Assembly (NCBI GenBank): GCA_037968475.1
Contig: JBBKVO010000001.1
Location: 248,001-312,000, forward strand
Length of the DNA: 64,000 nt
Direction of reading: 5' to 3'
DNA from: SB11 sp037968475
GTDB taxonomy: Bacteria; Bacteroidota; Bacteroidia; UBA8524
In this document: piece after piece, positions 1 to 8,977 of the stretch
Position numbering within the stretch: position 1 is the first letter of the stretch
Layout of the letters: each line of letters starts with the position of its first letter
Position numbers and translations under genes: made by a program
The notes under the pieces: generated by a model
Databases searched by the model: none
Told to the model about the DNA's origin: nothing
Seen by the model: the letters and a program-made list of their open reading frames with translations, nothing else

Positions 1-1428
1 ACCTTTAATCAGGCAAATGTTGATAATACCTACAATAGTCTTAACGATGTGCAGCTGTTTAGGCAAACTAGTATTTCGTTTGAAAAAGATACTGTTGAAG
101 GCATACTAAATTGCTATATAAACCTATTGCCCGATAAAAGGCACGAGTATGTTTTTGAACCTCAATTGATAACTTCTGACCAAAACAACGCGGTTGAGCA
201 AAACAACTTACGTAACTATGGTTTGGCAAATACCATTTCCTACCGAAACAGAAACCTGTTTGGAAGTGCTGAGACTTTTGAGCTTCGTTATCGTGTATCG
301 CTAGAGGGGCAGGTGCGCAATAACGATAGTCTACGTTTTTTAAGCAATATAGAGCATAATATAACAGGAACATTGGGGCTGCCTAGGATAAACCTGTTAA
401 AAACCTTTCAGCAACGATGGGGATTGCGAAATACCCGCTCGGCATTGGTAGGTAACTTTATTTACGAATCGAATATAGATTTTAGTCGAAGAGTATTATC
501 GCTAGGGTATAACGAATTATTTACCACCCCCAACCTTTTGCACAATTTCAATATTTCTTTGTTCGAGGTATCTTTTAATAAAACCAATGCCAAACGCGAT
601 TTTTTATCATTGGTAAATCCTGCCGATAGTATTTTTATTGCCAACTTGTTTACCACCAATCTTATTACAAATACCCGTATCACATGGGTATATAGCGATA
701 AAATACTTAGCCGCACAGGTTCGCATTTTTTTTCAAGAGTGATGTTAGAATCGGCGGGGTGGGGGCTTACCCGTTTTATGAAAGGCACAAATCAGCCGTT
801 GCCTGCGGATGGAATTTATAAGATAGACAATGTAAACTTTGAGCAGTTTGTAAAACTGGATTTAGACATACGTTACACCCAAGTATTAAACGAGTATAAT
901 ACAATGGCTTATCGTATACATACAGGCGTTGGCCGTGCTTATGGAAACTCTACTATAATGCCTTTTGTACGTCGCTATTTTATTGGGGGTGCAAATAGCC
1001 TTCGTGGGTGGCGACCGCGTACTCTTGGACCGGGTAGTTTTGCCAATAGCGCCCCTGGGGTGAGGGCTGACAGAAGTGGGGAGCTTATTTTGGAAGCTCA
1101 GGCCGAATATCGGTTTAGCATTATACATAATTTGCTTGAGGGTGCTTTGTTTACAGACGCAGGTAATATTTGGTACACCCGCCCTATTGCCGGCAAGCAA
1201 GGAGTAGAGTTTTCACCGCAAACATTCATTAATCAAATGGCTGTTAGTTCAGGTATTGGGTTTAGGTTTGATTTTTCTTTTTTTGTGTTAAGGTTTGATT
1301 TTGGTGTGCCCCTACGTAATCCTGAATTGCCTAGTAAAGAACGTTGGTTGTTTAATGACTATGGCAATGGCAGCCGCAAATTTTTCCCATCATTAATACT
1401 TAACTTAGGCTTAGGCTATCCGTTTTAG
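1..1428 (+). CDS. BamA/TamA-family outer membrane barrel protein (TamL-like), 5' end outside window
   Basis: The frame is open from the first base, so this is the C-terminal part of a larger gene; the GTG at 49 is an internal Val codon. The visible ~475 residues look like the end of a POTRA domain (NVDNTYNSLNDVQLF) followed by a 16-strand Omp85 barrel. The Omp85 signature is visible as RRYFIGGANSLRGWRPR (about residue 308 from the GTG), and the protein ends in an aromatic residue (GYPF) as barrel proteins do. The family inserts barrel proteins or lipoproteins into the outer membrane. pyrD starts 7 bp after the stop, so the two are probably co-transcribed. I see family and partial status directly; the TamL assignment within Omp85 is inference. 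Confidence 0.85.
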   Translation, partial: TFNQANVDNTYNSLNDVQLFRQTSISFEKDTVEGILNCYINLLPDKRHEYVFEPQLITSDQNNAVEQNNLRNYGLANTISYRNRNLFGSAETFELRYRVSLEGQVRNNDSLRFLSNIEHNITGTLGLPRINLLKTFQQRWGLRNTRSALVGNFIYESNIDFSRRVLSLGYNELFTTPNLLHNFNISLFEVSFNKTNAKRDFLSLVNPADSIFIANLFTTNLITNTRITWVYSDKILSRTGSHFFSRVMLESAGWGLTRFMKGTNQPLPADGIYKIDNVNFEQFVKLDLDIRYTQVLNEYNTMAYRIHTGVGRAYGNSTIMPFVRRYFIGGANSLRGWRPRTLGPGSFANSAPGVRADRSGELILEAQAEYRFSIIHNLLEGALFTDAGNIWYTRPIAGKQGVEFSPQTFINQMAVSSGIGFRFDFSFFVLRFDFGVPLRNPELPSKERWLFNDYGNGSRKFFPSLILNLGLGYPF

Positions 1429-1435
1429 AAAAAAT

Positions 1436-2458
1436 ATGTATTCCATTATTCGCAACTTACTATTTATACTTTCTGCCGAAAGGGCACACTACTTCACAAT
1501 GGATTGGTTGCAGCGTTTAGTGGCTTTTCCGCCAACGGCATTCATCATAAAAACATTATTTAAAAGTAAAAGTCAACCCGTTACCATCGCAGGTATCACA
1601 TTCCCCAATCGTGTAGGTTTGGCAGCAGGCTTTGATAAAAATGCAAAATATATTGATGCGTTGGCAGCATTGGGTTTTGGGCATATAGAGGTGGGTACTG
1701 TTACCCCATTGCCTCAACCTGGTAATGATAAACCTCGTCTTTTTCGTCTCACAAAAGATAAAGCCTTATTAAACCGATTAGGTTTTAACAACCAAGGAGT
1801 TGATGTAGTAGCCAATCGCCTACCCCATGTAAAAAGTAAAGTAATTATAGGGGGCAACATAGGCAAAAACAAAATTACCCCTAACGAGGATGCAATAAGC
1901 GACTATGAAAAATGCTTTATTCGCTTGTACGATTATGTAGATTATTTTACTGTAAATGTAAGCTCGCCCAATACACCCAACCTACGTGCCTTGCAGGATA
2001 AAGAACCGCTTACTGCTCTTTTGACTCGACTGGCCGATTTGCGTAAAACAAATGTGCAAAACGGTAAACCCAGCCGACCTATTTTTTTAAAAATAGCACC
2101 CGATGTAGCTAACGAGCAATTGGATGAGATTTTAGAAATTGTAGAAACTGCCGGTATAGATGGTATTGTGGCCACCAACACTACCATTAGCAGGGAAAGC
2201 CTACAAACCGATACGTCAACAGTAGAACAACTGGGTGCAGGTGGTATTAGCGGTGCTCCCGTAAAAAATCGTAGTACCGAGGTAGTGCGCTACCTACATC
2301 AAAAAAGCAATGGTAAGTTACCTATTATAGCGGTTGGTGGCATAATGACGGCCACTGATGCAAAAGAAAAACTAGATGCAGGCGCAAGTTTGGTGCAGCT
2401 ATACACTGGTTTTATATACAGTGGCCCTGGCCTGATAAAAGAAATAAATAATCTGTAA
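1436..2458 (+). CDS. pyrD: Dihydroorotate dehydrogenase (quinone), class 2
   Basis: Oxidises dihydroorotate to orotate with FMN and passes electrons to quinone, the fourth step of pyrimidine synthesis, at the cytoplasmic membrane. The N-terminal helix typical of class 2 enzymes is present (MYSIIRNLLF... to about residue 40). FMN-site signatures follow: AGFDKNAKYIDAL, GFGHIEVGTVTP, NRLGFNNQG, the active-site segment NVSSPNTPNLR with the class 2 catalytic Ser, LKIAPD, VATNTT, GGISGAP and the phosphate-binding AVGGI plus YTGFIYSGP near the end. Length (340 aa) is normal. It lies 7 bp behind the upstream barrel gene; no terminator separates them. Confidence 0.97.
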   Translation: MYSIIRNLLFILSAERAHYFTMDWLQRLVAFPPTAFIIKTLFKSKSQPVTIAGITFPNRVGLAAGFDKNAKYIDALAALGFGHIEVGTVTPLPQPGNDKPRLFRLTKDKALLNRLGFNNQGVDVVANRLPHVKSKVIIGGNIGKNKITPNEDAISDYEKCFIRLYDYVDYFTVNVSSPNTPNLRALQDKEPLTALLTRLADLRKTNVQNGKPSRPIFLKIAPDVANEQLDEILEIVETAGIDGIVATNTTISRESLQTDTSTVEQLGAGGISGAPVKNRSTEVVRYLHQKSNGKLPIIAVGGIMTATDAKEKLDAGASLVQLYTGFIYSGPGLIKEINNL

Positions 2459-2459
2459 C

Positions 2460-2700
2460 ATTTTCTCTGAGTAATAGGATTTCAAATCCTATATATAAAT
2501 ATAGCTTTTTGACGCTATACGGATAATTACGTACTCCTATAGGTATGAATAGGGTCGGGTTTCAACCCAACAATGCTATGTATAGGATTTAAAATCCTAT
2601 ACTATTCAAATTACAGCGCAAGCAGGGACTTTAAGTCCCTGCTTGCGCTGTAATAGCAAAAGCGGCAGGTATTTAACCTGCTGCAAATACGAAAGTAACA
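2460..2700. repeat. Cluster of AT- and GC-palindromes (relative of the 44-bp palindrome family)
   Basis: A gene-free stretch after pyrD made of successive inverted repeats: AATAGGATTTCAAATCCTAT near 2473, a GGGTTTCAACCC-type hairpin near 2553, TATAGGATTTAAAATCCTAT at 2581-2600, a 45-bp perfect palindrome at 2610-2654 (arms start ATTACAGCGC, centre ACTTTAAGT), then GCAGGTATTTAACCTGC. The order (AGGxTT..AAxCCT hairpin, ATTACAG palindrome, GGGTTTTAACCC-type hairpin) matches the inside of the mobile elements at 9437 and 13375, but the terminal repeats ACGTGAGTTC are not present here. The hairpins may also end pyrD transcription; that is inference. Confidence 0.7.
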
Positions 2701-2752
2701 TGAAATCAATACTTCTACCTCACTAAGTCCCTCCTTATCCACACACAAATTT

Positions 2753-3136
2753 CTACACGGCGGGCATTATCTCCCTTGTGGGCTGTCATCCTGAGCGAAG
2801 TCGAAGGAGTGCGAAAGATAGCACAGGAAAAAACAATCGCACCACTGAGCGGACGCTCTCTTATTTTGGGCCCGAGCGGACGCTCGAGCCAGCTTCGGCG
2901 TTTCTTCAAGCGTGAACGCTTGAAGTTTCTTCTTATTCGAATCCACTCGAAATCTTGTTTGTAGCGAGACGCTACCACTGACTATCTCGAAGCGAGGACG
3001 CTTCGAGGAACGGGACAATCCCTACACGGCGGGCATTGTCTCCCTTGTGGGCTGTCATCCTGAGCGAAGTCGAAGGAGTGCGAAAGATAGCACAGGAAAA
3101 AAAACAATCGCACTACCGAGCGGACGCGCGCGCCAG
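2753..3136. repeat. Composite intergenic repeat block with a ~105-bp direct repeat
   Basis: Two copies of a segment starting CTACACGGCGGGCATT and containing GTCATCCTGAGCGAAGTCG lie at 2753-2857 and 3022-3128. Between them is a series of short GC-rich hairpins: GAGCGGACGCTC (twice, in the terminal module 2847-2893 ending GAGCCAGC), CTTCAAGCGTGAACGCTTGAAG, GTAGCGAGACGCTAC and CTCGAAGCGAGGACGCTTCGAG. Similar modules recur at 37640-38180, 47473-48158 and 59840-59886. Short open frames here on both strands are products of the repeats and do not look like proteins. Confidence 0.8.
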
Positions 3137-3165
3137 CGTTTAATAAGCCAAAATTTCAGTGTTTA

Positions 3166-3196
3166 TTGGCTTTACACTAAGTAAATTGTAAACTTG
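3166..3196 (+). promoter_or_regulatory. Possible Bacteroidota promoter for the yigZ-protease pair
   Basis: TTG at 3166-3168, a 20-bp spacer, then TAAACTTG at 3189-3196, one mismatch from the TAnnTTTG -7 box. It ends 7 bp before the yigZ ATG, which would give a very short leader. Weak match; inference. Confidence 0.3.
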
Positions 3197-3203
3197 AAGG
3201 CAA

Positions 3204-3818
3204 ATGTTATTTGACGATACCTATACCGTGCCTGCACACACAGGCGAAGCATTGCTAAAAGATCGCGGCAGCAAGTTTTTTGCGTATGCCTATGTCGTAT
3301 TTAGCGATGAAGATATAAAAACCCGCCTTGATGAACTAAAAAATCAATATGCTGATGCCAGCCACCATTGCTACGCATGGGTGCTAAACCCCGATAAAAG
3401 CGCACAGCGAGCAAATGATGACGGCGAGCCAGCCAATACCGCTGGCAAACCCATATTGCGGCAAATAACCTCAAAAGGGCTCACCAATGTATTAGTAGTA
3501 GTAGTACGCTACTTTGGCGGCACACTGTTGGGGGCAGGCGGTTTAATAACCGCCTATGGCAATGCCGCAAAAATGGCTTTAGACGAAGCAGGTATTGAAG
3601 AAAAACTAATAGAAGGCCAATTTAGTGCCTTATATAATTACGATATTGAAGGTGATGTTTTTAGGTTTTTGCGAACGTTAGGCGCACAAATACTGTCAGT
3701 AGATAAACAAGAGCAGGGAAAAGTGATATTTACCGTTCGAAAATCAAAAGTAGAAGAAGTGCATAATTTATGGCACGATTTCCGCAATTTTGAACTTAGT
3801 TTTATTGGCTATACATGA
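3204..3818 (+). CDS. yigZ: YigZ/IMPACT family protein
   Basis: A small cytoplasmic protein of the UPF0029 (YigZ/IMPACT) family, whose bacterial role is not settled; eukaryotic IMPACT modulates a translation-control kinase. The N-terminal domain shows the family signature: SKFFAYAYVV, ASHHCYAWVL, RANDDGEPANTAGKPIL and VVVVRYFGGTLLGAGGL, ending near residue 125. The second, ferredoxin-like domain (about 130-204) is less conserved. Length 204 aa is typical. The stop overlaps the start of the following protease gene (ATGA), so they are translationally coupled, although no functional link is known. Confidence 0.93.
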   Translation: MLFDDTYTVPAHTGEALLKDRGSKFFAYAYVVFSDEDIKTRLDELKNQYADASHHCYAWVLNPDKSAQRANDDGEPANTAGKPILRQITSKGLTNVLVVVVRYFGGTLLGAGGLITAYGNAAKMALDEAGIEEKLIEGQFSALYNYDIEGDVFRFLRTLGAQILSVDKQEQGKVIFTVRKSKVEEVHNLWHDFRNFELSFIGYT

Positions 3819-5653
3819 AAAAATATTTTAGTGCCCTTTTTGGTTTGTTATTGGTTATAGTAGGTCAAGCCCAAAACCCCACACAAGGCGGGAGTTTGCA
3901 AAACTATATTGAAGGTTTGCAGGGCACACAACTGTTTTGCAGCCATGCTATTGATGCACAACAACCTGCACAAAGTGTTGCAGATTATTTAATGCAAAAT
4001 ATATTAGCACAATATCCTAAAAGTACAAACCTTAAACTTGAGTATACACGTCAAAGCCCTGAAGGAGCCTATTATACCTACGTACTAACCTATGAAGGGC
4101 AAGAAATATATGGCCGCCAGCTAAAAGCCTTTATTGATAAGAACAGCACTATACGCTGGGTATACCACAATTTTGAAACTATTGGTGGGGCAACATCATC
4201 AAGTTTTTTATCACAACAACAAATAAGCCGTTTTTCTCAAAGCAATTACCCCGCACTTAGCCTTTTAAACAGTGGTGCGGTTTGGATGCAACATCAGGAT
4301 AAAGTTTTGCCTTCATTTTATATCACCCTAAAAAATAATGAGCAACAAATAACCAATCAGCTTGTATTTACTTCAAATGGAGAGTTGTTGTATACCAATG
4401 CACTTGATATGCACTTTGCTGCCGATACTCCCGTTTATGCCTATGTATACGACCCCGACCCATTAACTACTTCGCATCAATACTATGGCGGGCAATATGC
4501 AAATAATAACAAGACTGATAATGCTGAGTTGCAAGCCGAGCTTAAGAAAAGAGTAATTAGAGGTACTTTACAAGGCGATTCAGTAATACTGGCCAATGAT
4601 GATTTTTATGTAGGTGAAGTAAGTGGTGATGTATGGCCACAAACACGCGGGGCTTTAGGTGATACATTCAAGTTTTCCAGAGACGAATATCAGTTTGCTG
4701 AAATAAATGCTTTTTATCATCTCAATACACAGCTAAACCATATACATGGTTTAGGCTATAATCTCCCTAATTTTAGAATACAGGTTGATGCACACGCATT
4801 TAGTACTGAAAATTCACAATTTTCAGCCTCAAACTCACCACCTGCACTTATGTTTGGCGATGGTGGTATTCCTGATGCAGAAGATGCAGAAGTGGTAGTG
4901 CACGAGTTTGGGCACGCTTTATCTTATGGGGCATCGCCAAACACTTCGATAGGACAGGAACGAAGGGCTATTGATGAAGGATTAGGCGATTATTTTGCCG
5001 TATCGTATACCAAAGCTATTGATACATTTTATTGGACAAAGGTTTTTGGGTGGGATGGTAATAACGGGGGCTGGCGAGGTCGTACTATTGACTACGATAA
5101 CAAATATCCCAATCTTACTAATAGTATTTGGACGGATGGACAGCTTTGGAGCACTGCATTTATACGCATATACGATCAAATAGGCAGAGCAGAGAGTGAT
5201 AAACTAATGTTGGGCACTTTGTATCGCCTTGCATCAAACATTAGTATGCCACAACTGGCGCAAGCAGTTTTGCAGGTTGATAGTATACAAAATGGAGGTA
5301 AAAATGCCTTTAGTATACAATGTGCCTTTGCCAGTATGGGTATACTTACTCGCCCAGCGGGCTGTACGCTTAGTGTTCAAGGTGTTATTAATACCCAAGA
5401 AGGCTTTTGTACTATATATAATAGTTTTGGCTTTGCCAATGGTGAAGATTTGCAGATTGGTTTTAATAAGACAGGCAAATATGCTATTAGCTTAACTGAT
5501 GCTGCCGGCAAAGAGATATATAATAGCACAGCTATTATTGGTGATGATTATAAACAAATACGGGGGCAAAATTTTGCCCCCGGTATCTATTTTTTGTCTG
5601 TTAAAAATCAAACATTAGGTCAAACGCAAGTTTTTAAGCTTATACGGTACTAG
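3815..5653 (+). CDS. Secreted gluzincin metalloprotease with T9SS sorting domain
   Basis: Starts with a signal peptide (MKKYFSALFGLLLVIVGQAQ). An FTP/PepSY-like propeptide region follows (about residues 25-200, including YYTYVLTYEGQEIYGRQ). The catalytic domain carries HEFGH at residues 363-367 and a third zinc ligand candidate Glu388 in AIDEGLGDYF, the HExxH-plus-Glu arrangement of M4/M36 gluzincins. The last ~75 residues (KTGKYAISLTDAAGKEIY ... PGIYFLSVK) form a type A T9SS C-terminal sorting domain, so the mature enzyme should be exported through the outer membrane by the Por system. I cannot choose between M4 and M36 from motifs alone. Overlaps the yigZ stop by 4 bp. Confidence 0.88.
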   Translation: MKKYFSALFGLLLVIVGQAQNPTQGGSLQNYIEGLQGTQLFCSHAIDAQQPAQSVADYLMQNILAQYPKSTNLKLEYTRQSPEGAYYTYVLTYEGQEIYGRQLKAFIDKNSTIRWVYHNFETIGGATSSSFLSQQQISRFSQSNYPALSLLNSGAVWMQHQDKVLPSFYITLKNNEQQITNQLVFTSNGELLYTNALDMHFAADTPVYAYVYDPDPLTTSHQYYGGQYANNNKTDNAELQAELKKRVIRGTLQGDSVILANDDFYVGEVSGDVWPQTRGALGDTFKFSRDEYQFAEINAFYHLNTQLNHIHGLGYNLPNFRIQVDAHAFSTENSQFSASNSPPALMFGDGGIPDAEDAEVVVHEFGHALSYGASPNTSIGQERRAIDEGLGDYFAVSYTKAIDTFYWTKVFGWDGNNGGWRGRTIDYDNKYPNLTNSIWTDGQLWSTAFIRIYDQIGRAESDKLMLGTLYRLASNISMPQLAQAVLQVDSIQNGGKNAFSIQCAFASMGILTRPAGCTLSVQGVINTQEGFCTIYNSFGFANGEDLQIGFNKTGKYAISLTDAAGKEIYNSTAIIGDDYKQIRGQNFAPGIYFLSVKNQTLGQTQVFKLIRY

Positions 5654-5662
5654 ACCAATAGC

Positions 5663-6424
5663 TTATAACTGTGCGTAGGATATAGTAGTATCTTTAGGTT
5701 CAACCACAAGAATAGGTATCTCGCTGCCTTCCATAATAAGTTGGCTTTGTGGTTTACTAAACCAGCCACCGCCTTCGCGGTCGTTCATTATTATAATAAG
5801 GTCTGCACCGCTTTCTGCAGCTATACGTATAGTTTCGGGCACTACTTTTTTGTCCGTCTCTATTTGGTAAGTACATTTTCCACCTTTCTCGTGTATATAC
5901 TTCTCAGCTTGGTAGGCATAAGTTTTTAACCTAGCAATCTCTTCAGGGTCGTGCGTGGTTACTACGGCAATATTTATAGTAGCACCAAATACTTTGGCAA
6001 TTTCAGTTGCCACAGGTATTTTTTGGCGAGTACCTGTATTGTCGTGTATTGGCATCACAATTTCGCGTATTTGCCCTTTTTTAAAGCCTTTAAGTATTGA
6101 TAATACAGGCACATCAAGCAAATTAACCAAACTTTGTGTGTGTTTTGAGTACGAAACCACCACCAAATCAGCATTTGTATCATCAGTTAGTTTAGCAACT
6201 GTTTTAATGCTTTCATCGGTAAGTGTGGTTTTTTCAACATTCATAGTTTCAGACCCCAGTCTGTTGTTAATCACTTCGGCACTATTTCTACGTCCTTCTT
6301 CTGTGGTTGCCACAATAAGTTGGGCGTTAAAAGCGCGCGCAAAGTTTAGAGAGCCCTCCAATACGGCATCATCATTGTCTGCACCGTAAATGCAGGCTAG
6401 AATTTTTGTAATAATTTTACTCAT
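5663..6424 (-). CDS. Universal stress protein, tandem UspA domains
   Basis: Two UspA-type alpha/beta units in one chain: residues ~1-115 (KIITKILACIYGADND at the start, DLVVVSYSKH near the end) and ~120-250 (IREIVMPIHDNTGTRQK, ADLIIIMNDREGGG, IPILVVEP). The canonical ATP loop GxxGx9GS is not clear in either half, so nucleotide binding is uncertain. I start at the Met of MSKIITK; a Met two codons upstream (6430) is equally possible. Convergent with the secreted protease, only 9 bp apart, and divergent from the thiolase. Confidence 0.9.
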   Translation of the reverse strand: MSKIITKILACIYGADNDDAVLEGSLNFARAFNAQLIVATTEEGRRNSAEVINNRLGSETMNVEKTTLTDESIKTVAKLTDDTNADLVVVSYSKHTQSLVNLLDVPVLSILKGFKKGQIREIVMPIHDNTGTRQKIPVATEIAKVFGATINIAVVTTHDPEEIARLKTYAYQAEKYIHEKGGKCTYQIETDKKVVPETIRIAAESGADLIIIMNDREGGGWFSKPQSQLIMEGSEIPILVVEPKDTTISYAQL

Positions 6425-6553
6425 AGGCATTAGATAATTTAAGGTAGTTTGTTCTGTATACTAATATAAGTAATTTCTTATTTACATAAACGATAAAAAT
6501 GTGCAAAAGGTTACAAAAGCAAAGCAAAATGAATAAAAAAATTTTTTTTAGGC

Positions 6554-6561
6554 TACTTTTG
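6554..6561 (+). promoter_or_regulatory. Candidate -7 box of the thiolase gene
   Basis: TACTTTTG fits TAnnTTTG exactly and lies 62 bp upstream of the thiolase ATG. No TTTG is seen at the proper -33 distance, so confidence is low. Confidence 0.35.
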
Positions 6562-6623
6562 CCCTCAAAAATAGCAAGTTAATATAAAATTTTAGTAAAC
6601 AACTGGTAGGCAAATTTATAATT

Positions 6624-7802
6624 ATGAAAGAAGTATATATAGTTTCAGCGGTACGTACCCCCATTGGCAGCTTTGGTGGATCATTGTCAACTGTAAAATC
6701 TACTAAGCTGGGTGCTACTGCAATAAGAGCAGCAGTTAGCAAAGCAGGTATTACGCCCGAGCAAGTGCAAGAGGTATTTATGGGCAGCGTGTTGCAAGCC
6801 AACTTAGGGCAAGCACCTGCAAGGCAAGCTGCAATATTTGCAGGCTTACCTAATACTGTGCCTTGTACTGCCGTTAACAAGGTTTGTGCATCAGGACTTA
6901 AAGCCACAATGTTGGGCGCGCAAAGCATTATGCTTGGCGATAACGATATAGTTGTGGTAGGCGGTATGGAAAACATGAGCCAAACCCCATACTATTTAGA
7001 AAATAACCGCTACGGACAAAAATACGGACACGGGCAAACGATTGATGGTATAGTGAAAGACGGTTTAACCGATGTTTACCACAACAACCTTATGGGTAAT
7101 GCTGCCGAATTGGCTGCTGCCAAATACAATATTAGCCGTGAGGCGCAAGACGAGCACGCTATAAGCTCATACAAACGTAGTGCTGCTGCTTGGGAAGCAG
7201 GTAAGTTTAACGATGAAGTAGTGCCCGTTGAAGTTGTTGGTCGTAAAGGTGATGTGACTGTTGTTGACCAAGACGAAGAATTTAAAAACGTTAAATTTGA
7301 TAAAATACCTTCACTTCGCCCAGTGTTTGAAAAAGAAGGAACTGTAACTGCTGCCAACGCATCAACCATTAATGATGGTGCTGCTGCTTTGGTGCTTATG
7401 AGTGCTGATAAAGCAAAAGAATTGGGTATTAAACCTTTGGCAGTTATCCGTAGCTATGCTGATGCGGCACAAGAGCCTGAGTGGTTTACTACTGCACCCG
7501 CCAAAGCAATGCCTAAAGCATTTGCAAAAGCTGGTTTAAGCAAAGATGATATCGACTTTTTTGAGATTAACGAGGCTTTCTCGGTAGTATCATTAGCCAA
7601 TATGGAAATAATGGGTCTTGATGCTGATAAAGTAAACATAAACGGTGGTGCAGTATCGCTAGGTCATCCACTAGGTTGTTCAGGCGCACGTATTTTGGTT
7701 ACTTTGGTACATGTACTAAACCAAAACAACGGTCGCTACGGTGCAGCAGGTATTTGCAACGGTGGCGGTGGCGCATCGGCCATGGTTATTGAGCGTATTT
7801 AA
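6624..7802 (+). CDS. Acetyl-CoA C-acetyltransferase (thiolase)
   Basis: Condenses two acetyl-CoA to acetoacetyl-CoA or cleaves 3-ketoacyl-CoA. Thiolase signatures are complete: acylated Cys88 in NKVCASGLKA, GGMENMSQTPYYL, the NEAFSVV segment, GGAVSLGHPLGCSGAR with the active His, and the second catalytic Cys in AAGICNGGGGASAM near the C-terminus. 392 aa is normal. It could feed the mevalonate operon 44 kb away or serve beta-oxidation; sequence alone does not decide. Followed by a long palindrome and a strong terminator. Confidence 0.95.
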   Translation: MKEVYIVSAVRTPIGSFGGSLSTVKSTKLGATAIRAAVSKAGITPEQVQEVFMGSVLQANLGQAPARQAAIFAGLPNTVPCTAVNKVCASGLKATMLGAQSIMLGDNDIVVVGGMENMSQTPYYLENNRYGQKYGHGQTIDGIVKDGLTDVYHNNLMGNAAELAAAKYNISREAQDEHAISSYKRSAAAWEAGKFNDEVVPVEVVGRKGDVTVVDQDEEFKNVKFDKIPSLRPVFEKEGTVTAANASTINDGAAALVLMSADKAKELGIKPLAVIRSYADAAQEPEWFTTAPAKAMPKAFAKAGLSKDDIDFFEINEAFSVVSLANMEIMGLDADKVNINGGAVSLGHPLGCSGARILVTLVHVLNQNNGRYGAAGICNGGGGASAMVIERI

Positions 7803-7817
7803 TTACTCCAATTTTAG

Positions 7818-7862
7818 GTTTCCATCTTTGTCAAACTTTTAAAGTTTGACAAAGATGGAAAC
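7818..7862. repeat. 45-bp perfect palindrome
   Basis: Arms of 22 bp (GTTTCCATCTTTGTCAAAC and its complement) around a single T at 7840. Same overall length and build as the ATTACAG palindromes elsewhere in the window but with unrelated arm sequence. It lies between the thiolase stop and the terminator. Confidence 0.85.
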
Positions 7863-7870
7863 TATATACA

Positions 7871-7905
7871 AACCCCATAATTAATATACTAATTATGGGG
7901 TTTTT
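7871..7905 (+). terminator. Rho-independent terminator of the thiolase gene
   Basis: 13-bp stem (AACCCCATAATTA at 7871-7883 with its complement at 7890-7902), 6-nt loop, followed by a T run. It overlaps the stop codon of the converging membrane-protein gene. Confidence 0.85.
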
Positions 7906-8476
7906 AATTTGATCCCAAGCAGTGTCCTTTATAAAAATAGATAAATTTACTGTCATCAAGGGGCGTGTCTATTGGTAGAAAACAGGTGGACGAGTTGATG
8001 TATTTATTTGAATAATTTATTTTTTTATTGTTAAAATTAAGAATAAGAGTATCTGCTGATTTTGAGTATGTGCCGCATGAAATTGTGTAGTTGAAAAAAC
8101 CTGAGTGCCCAATTTCAAACGTTTTATTTTTTCTTAATTTTAACACTGCGGTATTTATAGTGCCTTCGTAACAGGCATATTCTTCTACGTGACTTCTAAA
8201 TATTTCTGATGAGTTTATGGGGCTAAAATGAAAGATTAATAAAACAAGTGCATATACAATAGAAGGCGTTATTGTTTTTTTTCTTTCAAGGCTCTCTTTA
8301 AATAATAATTTAGAAATGCAACGTAATAAATTTACAACTATAATTATATATAAAATTGCTGTTAATGCAAATAGCAGTGGTTCGTAGCCACCTTCTGTAT
8401 AGAGTAAAATATCGTACCTAAAAAATGTTAGTCCATAAAATAGAGTCGTAATAATAATTGCGGTACTAATCTTCAT
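7904..8476 (-). CDS. Hypothetical membrane protein
   Basis: No family recognised. The N-terminal ~85 residues hold about three hydrophobic segments (AIIITTLFYGLTFF, LLFALTAILYIIIVVNLL, SIVYALVLLIFHF). The remaining ~100 residues look like an extracytoplasmic beta-rich domain with several Cys (ACYEGTINTAVLKLRKNKTFEIG...ISCGTYSKSADTLILNF). That pattern of a basic ...KTFEIG... strand followed by a Gly-Thr-Tyr strand resembles small lipocalin-like domains, but I would not assign it. Separated by 3 bp from the gene upstream on the same strand, so probably one operon. Confidence 0.7.
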   Translation of the reverse strand: MKISTAIIITTLFYGLTFFRYDILLYTEGGYEPLLFALTAILYIIIVVNLLRCISKLLFKESLERKKTITPSIVYALVLLIFHFSPINSSEIFRSHVEEYACYEGTINTAVLKLRKNKTFEIGHSGFFNYTISCGTYSKSADTLILNFNNKKINYSNKYINSSTCFLPIDTPLDDSKFIYFYKGHCLGSN

Positions 8477-8479
8477 GCT

Positions 8480-8938
8480 TTAATCAATCAAAACAACCAC
8501 AAACTGCAAGATAAACCCCACACTAAACAATACTGCACCCAGTATTAAAGCCTGTTTTCGGGTTTCAGTATTATTTATTAATTTTTCTACCAAAGGTTGT
8601 GCAAGTTTAGTTTCTAATCCTTTTTTTATGCGTTTATAAAAAATCATAAAAAGGATATATAGAAAACTAAAAATACCAAAAAGAATATAAAATCGGGTTA
8701 AACTCTCAACGCTAATGCCATTTTTGGCCGCATCAAGTCCTTTTATTAAACTAAGAGAAATTGAGGTAATGCCATAACCCAATACTACTATCCAAATGAT
8801 AATAATAGGTAGTTGGGTTACCAGTTTTTTCAGTCCTTTTTCAAAGCGGCGTAGGGTAGGTTCGCCCAAAAGCTCAGGAGCTGCCAACCAAAAAGCAACA
8901 AATTGCAGTAACAGTCCAATAGCGTTTACCCATTTCAT
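8480..8938 (-). CDS. Hypothetical membrane protein, about four transmembrane segments
   Basis: No family recognised. Hydrophobic segments near residues 3-20, 42-62, 80-105 and 125-150 suggest a small integral inner membrane protein, with a charged loop after the third helix (KRIKKGLETKLAQPLVEKL). It is directly upstream of the other membrane gene (3-bp gap) and 39 bp downstream of the DUF1801 gene on the same strand, so the three may be co-transcribed. Confidence 0.7.
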   Translation of the reverse strand: MKWVNAIGLLLQFVAFWLAAPELLGEPTLRRFEKGLKKLVTQLPIIIIWIVVLGYGITSISLSLIKGLDAAKNGISVESLTRFYILFGIFSFLYILFMIFYKRIKKGLETKLAQPLVEKLINNTETRKQALILGAVLFSVGFILQFVVVLID

Positions 8939-8977
8939 ACTGCTAGTTAGTAAATAAAACCCAAAGTATTGGTAAGG

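Noticed and set aside
2715..3018. Several 60-90 aa frames on both strands
   Set aside because: They consist of translated intergenic hairpins and recur in other repeat blocks.
6624..7802. Assignment of the thiolase to the mevalonate operon
   Set aside because: It is 44 kb away with its own terminator; its reaction fits but nothing in the sequence links them.
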